Positions 6,033-13,379 of a DNA stretch of 29,270 nucleotides are shown piece by piece (within the stretch, counting starts at the first letter, position 1; the number at the start of each line of letters is the position of its first letter). This DNA comes from CAZBUH01 sp964495095 (lineage in GTDB: Bacteria > Bacillota > Clostridia > Oscillospirales > Oscillospiraceae). The notes beneath the pieces are model-generated. The model was not told the DNA's origin. It worked only from the letters and a program-made list of their open reading frames with translations, and made no database searches. The stretch covers positions 1 to 29,270 of the forward strand of contig CAZBUH010000009.1 of NCBI GenBank assembly GCA_964495095.1, in the 5' to 3' direction. Both the position numbers and the translations under genes were made by a program.

Positions 6033-8450
6033 ATGGATAACAGCAGGACTACCCTCGCCGGACTGAAGCCGGGTGAGCGGGGGACAGTTACAAGAGTTGG
6101 AAACGAATCAGGGGCCGTAAAGCGCCGGCTTATCGACATGGGCATAACTCCCGGCACCGAGGTGAGCGTTGTAAAGGTAGCGCCCTTCGGGGACCCGGTA
6201 GAGGTGCGGCTGAGAGGCTTCGACATGTCCATACGCCACTCAGACGCTGCCCAGATATCCATGGGCGATGTGGGACCGGAGCGGCGGAGGAAGCACGCCT
6301 CAACGGCGTATGTTCCGCGGCGGCTGGACCCGGAGATACTGCGGCGTATGCGGGCCGACCACGAGCATGAGCTTGAAAACCACGCTGTAAAGTATGACCC
6401 CACGGCCCACGACAGACGCCGGTGCAGCGTGGCCCTTGTGGGAAATCCCAACTGCGGCAAGACCACCCTTTTTAACGCCCTCACAGGCTCAAATCAGTAT
6501 GTGGGCAACTGGCCGGGCGTCACCGTTGAGAAAAAGGAGGGCACGGCCAAAACCGGGGATAAGGAGCTTACAATAGTTGATTTGCCCGGTATATACTCCC
6601 TTTCTCCATATTCCATGGAGGAGATAGTGGCCCGGGATTACATAATCGGCGAGGGCCCGGACGCAATAATAAATATAGTGGACGCCACAAATTTAGAGCG
6701 CAACCTGTATCTCACAATCCAGCTTCTGGAGCTTGAGCGGCCGATGGTGATAGCCCTCAACTTTATGGACGAGGTGGAGAAAAAGGGCGACAGGATTGAT
6801 GCGGAAAAGCTCTCCCATGAGCTTGGCATACCCGTCATACCGATAACGGCCAAAACCGGGGAAAATCTCGATGAGCTTCTCCATATTACCCACCGGCAGA
6901 TGCACATGGGCTACACCATAGAGCCTGACGACCTCTACGACGACTACACCCATGAGATACACCACCTTATAGGCGAGATAATACACGACAAGGCCTACGC
7001 CGCGAAAATACCGGCGCACTGGGCCTCCATAAAGCTCATTGAGGGCGATTCCATCGTTGAAAAGGCCCTCCAGCTCAGCGAAAGCGAGAAAAGGCGCGTT
7101 GAGGAAATAGCTGAGGAGTACGGCTCCTCCAGCGACCTGGGCGACAGGGAGACGCTTATAGCCGACAGCCGGTACGGTTTTATTGAAAAGGTGGTAAGGG
7201 CCTCGGTTGAGAAATCCAATAAAAAGAGCGCCGGCGACATAAGCGAGCGGATAGACAGGATAGTGACCCATAAGTACCTCGCCATCCCTGTTTTCCTTGC
7301 GATGATGTTCATCATGTTCGCCGTGACCTTTGGGCCTGTTGGCTCCTGGCTTTCTGACGGGGTGGCGTACCTTATAGACGACCTGTTTTCGCCCTGGATA
7401 GGCGGGCTTATAACTGCCGCCGGGGCATCTCCATGGCTTGTGAGCCTTATAACCGACGGTATAATCTCCGGCGTGGGCGGCGTGCTCACATTTCTGCCCC
7501 AGATAGCGCTGCTGTTTTTCTTCCTCTCAATTCTGGAGGACTCGGGCTATATGGCGAGGGCGGCCTTTATAATGGACCGGCTGCTCCGGCGCTTCGGCCT
7601 TTCGGGAAAAGCCTTTATCCCAATGCTTATGGGCTTTGGCTGCTCAGTGCCGGCCATTATGGGGGCACGGACAATGGAAAACGAAAAGGACCGGCGCATG
7701 ACGATAATGCTGGTGCCGTTTATGAGCTGCTCCGCGAAGCTGCCGGTATACGGCCTTATAGCGTCGGCCTTTTTTGGGGCCTACGCGGGATTTGTGGTTT
7801 TCGGGCTTTACATACTGGGTATGCTTATGGCAATAGTGTCGGGGCTTATCTTTAAAAGAACAATCTTTGCCGGAGACCCGGCGGCTTTCGTTCTCGAACT
7901 GCCGCCATACAGGATGCCTTCGGCAAGAAACACCCTGATGCATGTGTGGGAGCGGGTGAAGGGCTTTCTGGTAAAGGCCGGCACGCTCATTTTCTGCATG
8001 AGCATAGTCCTGTGGTTCCTTGAGAATTTCGGCACTGATTTCCGTATGGTGGAGGACGCCTCCGACAGCCTCCTGGGCTGCCTGGGCAGCTTTATTGCGC
8101 CGGTGTTCACACCCCAGGGCTTCCCGTTCTGGCAGGCGGCTGTGGCGCTGCTCACGGGATTTGTGGCGAAGGAGGCCGTGGTCGCATCCCTCAGCATGTT
8201 CTATAAGTTTTCAATGACGGCGTCAGGCGCTGCAGTGGCGGCGGCCATGACCGGTTTTACGCCCCTTTCGGCCTTGTCATTCCTGGTTTTTGTATTGCTC
8301 TATGTACCGTGCGTGGCGGCGGTGTCCGCCATACGCAAGGAGATGAACAGCACAAAATGGACTATGGCCTCGGTGGCCTGGCAGATAATCGTAGCCTATG
8401 TAGTTTCCATGATAGTGTTCCAGGTGGGCAGGCTTCTTGGATTGGGATAA
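6033..8450 (+). CDS. feoB: Ferrous iron transporter, FeoA-FeoB fusion
   Basis: This is an inner-membrane Fe(II) uptake protein of 805 residues. Residues 1-78 form an SH3-like FeoA domain (LKPGERGTVTRV, RLIDMGITPGTEV). A charged, histidine-containing linker (about 80-128) follows. The GTPase domain has G1 GNPNCGKT (137-144), G3 DLPG (183-186), G4 NFMD (243-246) and G5-like ITAKTG (271-276). The C-terminal half is polytopic, with the conserved gate motifs GCSVPAI and SCSAKLPVY whose cysteines are typical of FeoB. FeoA and FeoB are usually separate genes; fusions are known in some anaerobes. The start at 6033 is supported by AGGAAG at 6018-6023. No feoC is seen. The chromosome just downstream carries a transposon remnant. 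Confidence 0.96.
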   Translation: MDNSRTTLAGLKPGERGTVTRVGNESGAVKRRLIDMGITPGTEVSVVKVAPFGDPVEVRLRGFDMSIRHSDAAQISMGDVGPERRRKHASTAYVPRRLDPEILRRMRADHEHELENHAVKYDPTAHDRRRCSVALVGNPNCGKTTLFNALTGSNQYVGNWPGVTVEKKEGTAKTGDKELTIVDLPGIYSLSPYSMEEIVARDYIIGEGPDAIINIVDATNLERNLYLTIQLLELERPMVIALNFMDEVEKKGDRIDAEKLSHELGIPVIPITAKTGENLDELLHITHRQMHMGYTIEPDDLYDDYTHEIHHLIGEIIHDKAYAAKIPAHWASIKLIEGDSIVEKALQLSESEKRRVEEIAEEYGSSSDLGDRETLIADSRYGFIEKVVRASVEKSNKKSAGDISERIDRIVTHKYLAIPVFLAMMFIMFAVTFGPVGSWLSDGVAYLIDDLFSPWIGGLITAAGASPWLVSLITDGIISGVGGVLTFLPQIALLFFFLSILEDSGYMARAAFIMDRLLRRFGLSGKAFIPMLMGFGCSVPAIMGARTMENEKDRRMTIMLVPFMSCSAKLPVYGLIASAFFGAYAGFVVFGLYILGMLMAIVSGLIFKRTIFAGDPAAFVLELPPYRMPSARNTLMHVWERVKGFLVKAGTLIFCMSIVLWFLENFGTDFRMVEDASDSLLGCLGSFIAPVFTPQGFPFWQAAVALLTGFVAKEAVVASLSMFYKFSMTASGAAVAAAMTGFTPLSALSFLVFVLLYVPCVAAVSAIRKEMNSTKWTMASVAWQIIVAYVVSMIVFQVGRLLGLG

Positions 8451-8472
8451 GATAAAAATACCGAAAATAAAG

Positions 8473-9011
8473 GCCCGGACGTTAAGTCCGGGCTTCAGAG
8501 CGTCGAAAAAGTCCGGCATTTTGCTGGGCTTTTCCAATTTCCCGTGCTAGAGCAGCGGCGGGTGATGCAATATGCCGGAACGCGGAAAATTTGACTGGAT
8601 ATTGGAGGAAATCGCGGGAGCCGGATACCTTTCTCCCGGAGCAGTGTTTGCAGAGGATGAAGCTCCCAGCGATTTACCGCCCACTCCGCAGGAAAAGAAA
8701 CAGGATGACACATCCAAGCGGAAGTATGTGTATGAGGAATACTATGATTTCGTCATCTGCCCGGAATACCGGGTATTGAAGTACAGCGCCACGAATCGGG
8801 AGGGCCACCGGGAGTATTAAATTGATCCACAGGTCTGCGCGAAGTGTCCAACCCGGGGGGCTTCGCGCCAAAAGTGCAGACTTTGTGAAGGCGGTACAGC
8901 TTCTATTATTTCACTGCTTTTGCCATTTTACATGCCAGACCCCGGTCTGCCTGGTGCAAAACCGGGGTTATTCGACAGCCTGAAGCCGGCATGATTTTAT
9001 CATGCCGGCTT
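8473..9011. mobile_element. Decayed IS1182-type insertion remnant with hairpin ends
   Basis: The left end has a perfect 8-bp hairpin (8473-8480/8486-8493) followed by TTCAGAGCGTCGAA (8494-8507). The right end mirrors this: TTCGACAGCCTGAA (8971-8984) followed by a perfect 13-bp hairpin (8983-8995/8999-9011, loop TTT). The two end segments match as inverted repeats at 14 of 18 positions (8490-8507 against 8971-8988). Between them lies a broken transposase fragment. A further imperfect hairpin is at 8508-8532. The left hairpins may also act as the feoB terminator. The family name is inferred from the transposase fragment. Confidence 0.6.
8572..8910 (+). pseudogene. IS1182-family transposase fragment (broken)
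   Basis: The open part (8572-8820, 82 residues) contains YEEYYDFVICPEYRVLKY followed by SATNREGHREY. This matches the conserved zinc-ribbon-like region of IS1182-type DDE transposases. The usual lysine after REY is replaced by a TAA stop at 8818-8820. Reading on in frame continues the family pattern IDPQVCAKCPTR, so the stop is a nonsense change. A 1-base shift near 8860 then leads to LRAKSADFVKAVQ in another frame, after which similarity is lost. Both the catalytic N-terminal core and the C-terminus are missing, so the product cannot be active. The 82-residue frame could still be called as a hypothetical gene by automatic tools. Confidence 0.65.
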
Positions 9012-9189
9012 TCAGTTTCCCGTTTTAAGGCGGACGTCTGCGAAAGGACATGTGATTCCCCCGCAACAGGAGAGCGCAGACCCGCCCTTTAAGGGCAAAA
9101 GCCAATCCTCCGCCGCATCCCTGCGGATACTCACCGTGCCTTCATCCGGGCATTTGGCGTCTCAATCACCCGGCTTTAAAAATACCCGG
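9012..9189. other. Intergenic stretch without a recognisable gene
   Basis: Between the transposon remnant and the end of the VOC gene I see no credible reading frame. A small hairpin (CCCG 9185-9188, CGGG 9195-9198), read on the minus strand, precedes a short T-run, so it could be a weak terminator for the VOC-DUF362 operon. The long plus-strand open frame across this region and the next two genes is judged to be a shadow. Confidence 0.4.
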
Positions 9190-9558
9190 TTATTCGGGGA
9201 TAATCTCAATCTGATACCCGTCCGGGTCGCGGATAAAATACACCGGCACCAGAGGGTTGTCACGGCAGATAACGCCCATCTTCTCGTGCAGCTCATGGGC
9301 CTTTTCCATGTCCGGAGTGGAGAAAGCCACGTGGAACTGGTTTTCGCCCAGCTCAAAGGGTCTGCCCTTGTGGTCGGCGGGGCAGCCAAGCTCCAGCTCG
9401 TGGGCGCTTACGCCGTCGCTGAGGAAAACAAGCTGGACGTCCATATCCTCGGGGCGCATCCAGCGCACCGGCTCCAGGCCCAGGGCTTCCTTGTAAAAAG
9501 CCATGGATTTTTCCAGATCCTTTACAAAAAGACAGTTGTGCGCAAATTTAAAGCTCAT
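9190..9558 (-). CDS. VOC family protein (glyoxalase I-like)
   Basis: This is a 122-residue cytoplasmic vicinal-oxygen-chelate protein. The two beta-alpha-beta-beta-beta modules are visible: NCLFVKDLEKSMAFYKEALGL near the start and FHVAFSTPDMEKAHEL in the middle. The four metal-binding positions of glyoxalase I appear conserved as H7, E54 or E56, H76 and E118 (DPDGYQIEI). It may be a lactoylglutathione-lyase-like enzyme, but many VOC proteins act on other substrates, so no specific reaction is assigned. A strong SD (CGGAGG) precedes the ATG at 9558. It lies 15 bases downstream of the DUF362 gene and is probably in its operon. Confidence 0.88.
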   Translation of the reverse strand: MSFKFAHNCLFVKDLEKSMAFYKEALGLEPVRWMRPEDMDVQLVFLSDGVSAHELELGCPADHKGRPFELGENQFHVAFSTPDMEKAHELHEKMGVICRDNPLVPVYFIRDPDGYQIEIIPE

Positions 9559-9573
9559 AAAATTACCTCCGTT

Positions 9574-10698
9574 TTAAATCTTCAGATTCCTTTTCACATC
9601 TATTGCGTGGGCCGGGCACATTTCCTGACAGCAGAAGCAGGATATGCAGCCCTTCTTTTGAAATTGGGCCTTGTTGTTTTCGATCCTTATCACATGGGCG
9701 GGACAGCTCTCTGCGCATTTTCCGCAGCCAACGCATTTTGCCCGCTGGAGCCGCGGCATGGGGCGGAGTATCTTATCGAAAATTTTCTTCATGGGCCTGT
9801 GCAGGAAACCGGGAAAGCCTGTGAGGAAATCCACATCCGCCGTGTCCGGGAGCTTAAAGGGCGGCGACGCCGGGGAAAAGCCGTCCCCGCACAGCTCTAT
9901 ATCCTCCGGATTGAAAAGCCCCCGCTCCTTTGCAAGATGCAGCATGGGCACGGAATCCGGGTCTATTCCCATAAAGCGCGCCGCTGCGCAGTCCTGGGCG
10001 AAAATATCCCTGGAGGCCAGGGTGACGCCCAGATATCTGGGGTCCCCGCCGTTGGGGCCGTTGCCCTCCATTGCGGTGACGGCGTCTATAAGGGTCACGT
10101 CGGGCTTTACGACCTGGGCAAGCTCCAGAAGCATGCCGCAGAAATCCCCGTTTTCAGGGAAGCGGTAGTGCATCTCCGGCTTCTGAAGGCCGGGTATGGT
10201 GCCGAAAAGGTTTTTTATCCCGCCGGACATTGCGGTCATGCTGTGGGTCTTGAGCTTCGGCATATTTATAATGTAATCCGCCTTAAGCACCGGGGAGATT
10301 ATGTTAAATGCCCTGCATTTAAAGCCCGCCGGGCACTGTACAGTCTGCCAGTCGGTGGAGAGGTTTAATTTTGCCAGCCCGTCCAGGGCCTTGAGGCCGG
10401 TGACGGAATAGGTGGTCTCCAGGTATTTTGCCATGTACGGCCCGCCGGAGCTGTCGGCTACGGTGATATCCGAAACGCCCCTATCCCGGAGCCACAGAAT
10501 GACCGCCCGGATAAGCTCCGGGTGTGTGGTGACGGCCTGCTCCGGCCGTCTCGCGGTGAGAAGGTTCGGTTTTATCAGGACCTTTATCCCGGGGTACAGG
10601 TCCTTTTCCACCCCAAGGGACTCAAAATGGGCCGCCACAGCGGAGGAAAGGGTCTCCGGAGAGTAGTCCCCGGTCTTTTTTACAGATATGAGCGCCAT
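9574..10698 (-). CDS. DUF362 domain protein with C-terminal 2x[4Fe-4S] ferredoxin domain
   Basis: This is a 374-residue iron-sulfur protein. The N-terminal 300 residues are a DUF362 domain: KVLIKPNLL (39-47), the TTHPELI segment and the KLKTHSMTAMSGGIKNLFG core. The C-terminus carries two [4Fe-4S] motifs: C322, C325, C328, C332, and C351, C354, C357, C361, each CX2CX2CX3CP, with an extra C356. Members occur widely in anaerobes and are thought to be redox proteins; the exact reaction is unknown. I chose the ATG at 10698 (MALISVKK) because of the SD AGAGGTGACA just upstream; the longer frame from 10749 has no good site. Confidence 0.92.
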   Translation of the reverse strand: MALISVKKTGDYSPETLSSAVAAHFESLGVEKDLYPGIKVLIKPNLLTARRPEQAVTTHPELIRAVILWLRDRGVSDITVADSSGGPYMAKYLETTYSVTGLKALDGLAKLNLSTDWQTVQCPAGFKCRAFNIISPVLKADYIINMPKLKTHSMTAMSGGIKNLFGTIPGLQKPEMHYRFPENGDFCGMLLELAQVVKPDVTLIDAVTAMEGNGPNGGDPRYLGVTLASRDIFAQDCAAARFMGIDPDSVPMLHLAKERGLFNPEDIELCGDGFSPASPPFKLPDTADVDFLTGFPGFLHRPMKKIFDKILRPMPRLQRAKCVGCGKCAESCPAHVIRIENNKAQFQKKGCISCFCCQEMCPAHAIDVKRNLKI

Positions 10699-10720
10699 GC
10701 TGTCACCTCTTTTATAAATA

Positions 10721-10749
10721 AGTTTAGCAGACAACGGAGGCAATTGCAA
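10721..10749 (-). promoter_or_regulatory. Candidate promoter for the DUF362-VOC operon
   Basis: On the minus strand TTGCAA (10744-10749), a 17-base spacer and TAAACT (10721-10726) form a plausible sigma-A promoter, with the start codon about 23 bases beyond the -10. The same gap holds a TATAAT at 10784-10789 on the plus strand that may serve the methyltransferase gene, though without a clear -35. Confidence 0.45.
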
Positions 10750-10819
10750 ATAGATATAAGGTATGATAGAATTACTTATACATTATAATATATAAAAATG
10801 CAAATCGGAGAGTGGGAAA

Positions 10820-11935
10820 ATGGAGATTATAAGGATGTCGGCCCCGTGCCTGTTCGGGCTTGAAGGACTGGCGGCGGACGAGCTCCGCCGGATGGATATG
10901 CAGGACGTGCGTGCGAAAAACGGCAGGGTGCTTTTTTCCGGCAGCATTGGGGATATGGCCAGGGCGAACATAAATCTGCGCACGGGAGAGCGCATCCTGA
11001 TAGTCGTGGGGGAGACCGGGGCGGACACCTTCGATATGCTGTTCGAGGGCGTAAGGGCCATGCCCTGGGAGGCGTTTATACCGAAGGACGGCTCCTTCCC
11101 CGTAAAGGGCTACTCCTTAAATTCAAGGCTCCATTCGATACCCGACTGCCAGAAAATAATAAAAAAAGCCGTGGCGAAAAGGCTGGGCGAGAAATACCGC
11201 TCCCCCTGGCTGGCGGAGACAGGCGAAAAGTACCAGATACGTTTTGCCATAATGAACGACGCGGCGTCGCTCTATATAGACACCTCCGGACAGGGCCTCC
11301 ACAAAAGGGGCTACCGCCCGGTGGGAAATGCCGCGCCCCTGCGGGAGACGCTGGCGGCGGCAATGGTGAAGCTCGCCCGCTACAGGGGGCGGGACGCCTT
11401 CCGGGACCCCTTCTGCGGCTCCGGAACAATACCGATTGAGGCGGCAATGGTAGCCAGGAACATAGCCCCGGGCCTCAACAGGAAATTCGACGCCATGAGC
11501 TGGAAGCGGCTTCCCGGGAGCATCTGGGAGGAGGCCCGGCAGGAGGCAAGGGCAAAGGAATTTCACGGTGAGTACGATATTTGGGGAGGGGATATCGACC
11601 CGAAATGTATTGATATAGCCCGGGAAAACGCAAAACGGGCGGGGGTTGGAGACATAGTGCGGTTTGAGGCGGCCGACGCGGGACGTTTTTCCCAGCCGGG
11701 GCCGGGGGCAATCGTCACAAATCCGCCCTACGGCGAGCGGGTGATGGAGCGCAGGGACGCGGAGAGGCTTTACCGCGAGTTCGGCTCCGCCGTCCTGAAG
11801 CTGCCGGACTGGAAAATGTACATTCTCTCGTCCCACACGGAGTTCGAGCGCACATTCGGCAGGACGGCGGACAAAAAGCGCAAGCTCTATAACGGCATGA
11901 TAAAGTGCGACCTTTTTATGTACGGGGTGAAGTAG
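10820..11935 (+). CDS. RlmL/YpsC-type class I RNA methyltransferase (THUMP domain)
   Basis: This is a predicted SAM-dependent 23S rRNA guanine-N2 methyltransferase. The 371 residues comprise an N-terminal ferredoxin-like region plus a THUMP RNA-binding domain (to about 155) and a Rossmann methyltransferase domain. Key motifs are DPFCGSGT (196-203), the SAM-binding GGDIDP (256-261) and the catalytic NPPYGER (301-307). The length matches the single-domain Firmicutes YpsC form rather than the longer two-domain E. coli RlmL. The rRNA target is inferred from family knowledge only. SD: CGGAGAG, 10 bases before the ATG. The stop is one base from the next start, so it is coupled to the lipid kinase gene. 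Confidence 0.92.
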   Translation: MEIIRMSAPCLFGLEGLAADELRRMDMQDVRAKNGRVLFSGSIGDMARANINLRTGERILIVVGETGADTFDMLFEGVRAMPWEAFIPKDGSFPVKGYSLNSRLHSIPDCQKIIKKAVAKRLGEKYRSPWLAETGEKYQIRFAIMNDAASLYIDTSGQGLHKRGYRPVGNAAPLRETLAAAMVKLARYRGRDAFRDPFCGSGTIPIEAAMVARNIAPGLNRKFDAMSWKRLPGSIWEEARQEARAKEFHGEYDIWGGDIDPKCIDIARENAKRAGVGDIVRFEAADAGRFSQPGPGAIVTNPPYGERVMERRDAERLYREFGSAVLKLPDWKMYILSSHTEFERTFGRTADKKRKLYNGMIKCDLFMYGVK

Positions 11936-11936
11936 G

Positions 11937-12866
11937 ATGCATCTATTTATAATAAATCCGGCGGCCTCGGGAAACTGCGATTTGGAGGCTCGGAAAGCCG
12001 AAATAGACAGGGCCATGCTCCCCACAGGAGAAAAATACGAGATATACGTCACAAAGGCCCCGATGGACGCGGCGGGGAAAATACGCAGCGCCGCAGAAAA
12101 GGAGGAATTTGTGCGCGTGTACGCCATGGGCGGGGACGGCACCTTAAACGAGGCCATAAACGGCGCGGCCGGGCTTAAAAATGCGGCGGTGACGGTTATC
12201 CCCACCGGCACCGGCAACGATTTTGTAAGGCTGTTCGGGAAGGATAAGGAGCTTTTCCGGAATATAGGAAACCTTATAAACGGCGGGATCGCGCCGGTGG
12301 ACGTTATGCGGGTGAACGGCAGGTACGGGGTGAATATAGCATCTGTGGGCCTGGACTGCCGGGTGGCGGCGGAGGTACATAGATACAGCGGGATACCCAT
12401 TATCGGGAAAAAATTTGGGTATATTATCTCGCTTCTCGTAAATTTTATAAGGGGGATAACCTGGCACTTTGAGATTACAGCGGGCGATTTTCACAAAAAC
12501 GGTGAGTTTGTGCTGGCCTGCGTATGCAACGGAAATTACTACGGCGGCGGCTTTAATCCGGTGCCGGAGGCGGAGATAGACGACGGGATACTGGATGTGC
12601 TGGTGGTAAAGGGAACAAGCCGTCTCCGTTTCCTGACGGCGGTGGGGAAATATGCCGCCGGCAAGTACGCCCGGATGCCGGAGCTTGTGGAGCATATCAG
12701 GTGCGGCGCCGTGACCGTATCCGCCCCTGAGAAATTCGTAATAAACGTGGACGGGGAGATGTTTGAGGACAGCAAAATGGAGCTTTGCCTCGTGCCCGGA
12801 GGGGTCAATTTTATTTTTCCGGCAAAATTGACCCCGGCGAGAGAAAAAATGAGTAAATCAAAGTAA
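11937..12866 (+). CDS. DagK/YegS/BmrU-type lipid kinase
   Basis: This is a soluble or peripheral kinase of 309 residues that likely phosphorylates diacylglycerol or a related lipid, returning it to phospholipid synthesis. The catalytic motif GGDGTLNE (65-72) and the PTGTGNDF motif (89-96) are intact, and a C-terminal beta-sandwich-type domain follows (CVCNGNYYGGGFNPVPEA, then INVDGE). Its start lies one base after the methyltransferase stop, suggesting coupled translation. The last residues (after GGVNFIFP) are an unusual charged tail, encoded partly by a perfect 12-bp inverted repeat. The exact lipid substrate is not deducible. Confidence 0.92.
   Translation: MHLFIINPAASGNCDLEARKAEIDRAMLPTGEKYEIYVTKAPMDAAGKIRSAAEKEEFVRVYAMGGDGTLNEAINGAAGLKNAAVTVIPTGTGNDFVRLFGKDKELFRNIGNLINGGIAPVDVMRVNGRYGVNIASVGLDCRVAAEVHRYSGIPIIGKKFGYIISLLVNFIRGITWHFEITAGDFHKNGEFVLACVCNGNYYGGGFNPVPEAEIDDGILDVLVVKGTSRLRFLTAVGKYAAGKYARMPELVEHIRCGAVTVSAPEKFVINVDGEMFEDSKMELCLVPGGVNFIFPAKLTPAREKMSKSK
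12801..12835. repeat. Perfect 12-bp inverted repeat inside the 3' end of the lipid kinase gene
   Basis: GGGGTCAATTTT (12801-12812) pairs perfectly with AAAATTGACCCC (12824-12835) across an 11-base loop. It lies within codons for GGVNFIFPAKLTP, about 30 bases before the stop. No T-run follows, so it is not a standard intrinsic terminator. Confidence 0.75.
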
Positions 12867-12954
12867 ATAAGAGTTAAAAAGAGAAAACTGCGGGATAAAT
12901 TCATATGGAACGGAATTTAAGTAATATTTTCCGGGAAATTAAGAAAAAAATCAG

Positions 12955-12986
12955 TTGCAGAATGCCGTACAATGATTTATTATAAT
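12955..12986 (+). promoter_or_regulatory. Promoter of groES-groEL
   Basis: TTGCAG (12955-12960) is followed by TATTAT (12978-12983, spacer 17), overlapping a perfect TATAAT (12981-12986, spacer 20). Either gives a start site at or inside the CIRCE element, where bound HrcA would block transcription. Which -10 is used is not certain. Confidence 0.65.
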
Positions 12987-12990
12987 ACCG

Positions 12991-13017
12991 TTAGCACTCG
13001 AGAGTTAAGAGTGCTAA
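12991..13017. promoter_or_regulatory. CIRCE operator (HrcA binding site)
   Basis: TTAGCACTC (12991-12999), nine bases, and GAGTGCTAA (13009-13017) match the CIRCE consensus exactly. HrcA binds this element and represses heat-shock genes until its activity falls under stress. It lies between the promoter and groES, so groES-groEL should be HrcA-controlled. The hrcA gene itself is not in the window. Confidence 0.97.
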
Positions 13018-13076
13018 TCCGGAAAGTGAAGATTCCCGTGACATACAGTATATAATTTCATCAGGAGGTAATATAA

Positions 13077-13361
13077 ATGAAACTGAAACCGTTGGCAGAC
13101 AGAGTTATCATCAAGCAGCTAGAAGCTGAAGAGACCACAAAGGGCGGCATAATCCTTACAAGCTCCGCACAGGAGAAGCCCCAGATGTACGAGGTCATTT
13201 CCGTAGGCCCCGGCGGCGTGGTTGACGGCAACGAGGTCAAAATGACAGTAAAGCCCGGAGATAAGGTTATCACCGGCAAATACAGCGGAACTGAAGTTAA
13301 GGTTGACGGCGAGGAGTACACCATCGTCAGACAGGGCGATATTCTTGCGGTAGTTGAATAA
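13077..13361 (+). CDS. groES: Co-chaperonin GroES
   Basis: This is the heptameric lid of the GroEL folding chamber in the cytoplasm. The 94-residue length is exactly that of the family. It opens MKLKPLADRVIIKQLEAEE, has the mobile loop ETTKGGIILTSSAQEKPQ (contacting GroEL through the IIL segment), the roof GPGG region, and ends with VDGEEYTIVRQGDILAVVE. AGGAGG at 13063-13068 precedes the ATG at good spacing. It is the first gene of the CIRCE-controlled operon; groEL starts 18 bases after its stop. Confidence 0.98.
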   Translation: MKLKPLADRVIIKQLEAEETTKGGIILTSSAQEKPQMYEVISVGPGGVVDGNEVKMTVKPGDKVITGKYSGTEVKVDGEEYTIVRQGDILAVVE

Positions 13362-13379
13362 TTAGGAGGTAATTAGGTT

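Noticed and set aside
9052..10368. 438-codon plus-strand open frame
   Set aside because: It runs antisense to the VOC and DUF362 genes, whose motifs and ribosome binding sites are clear; its protein shows no domain and it starts in the transposon-side intergenic DNA.
11123..12400. 425-codon minus-strand open frame across the methyltransferase and kinase genes
   Set aside because: It spans two well-supported genes in antisense, with no recognisable domain and no SD.
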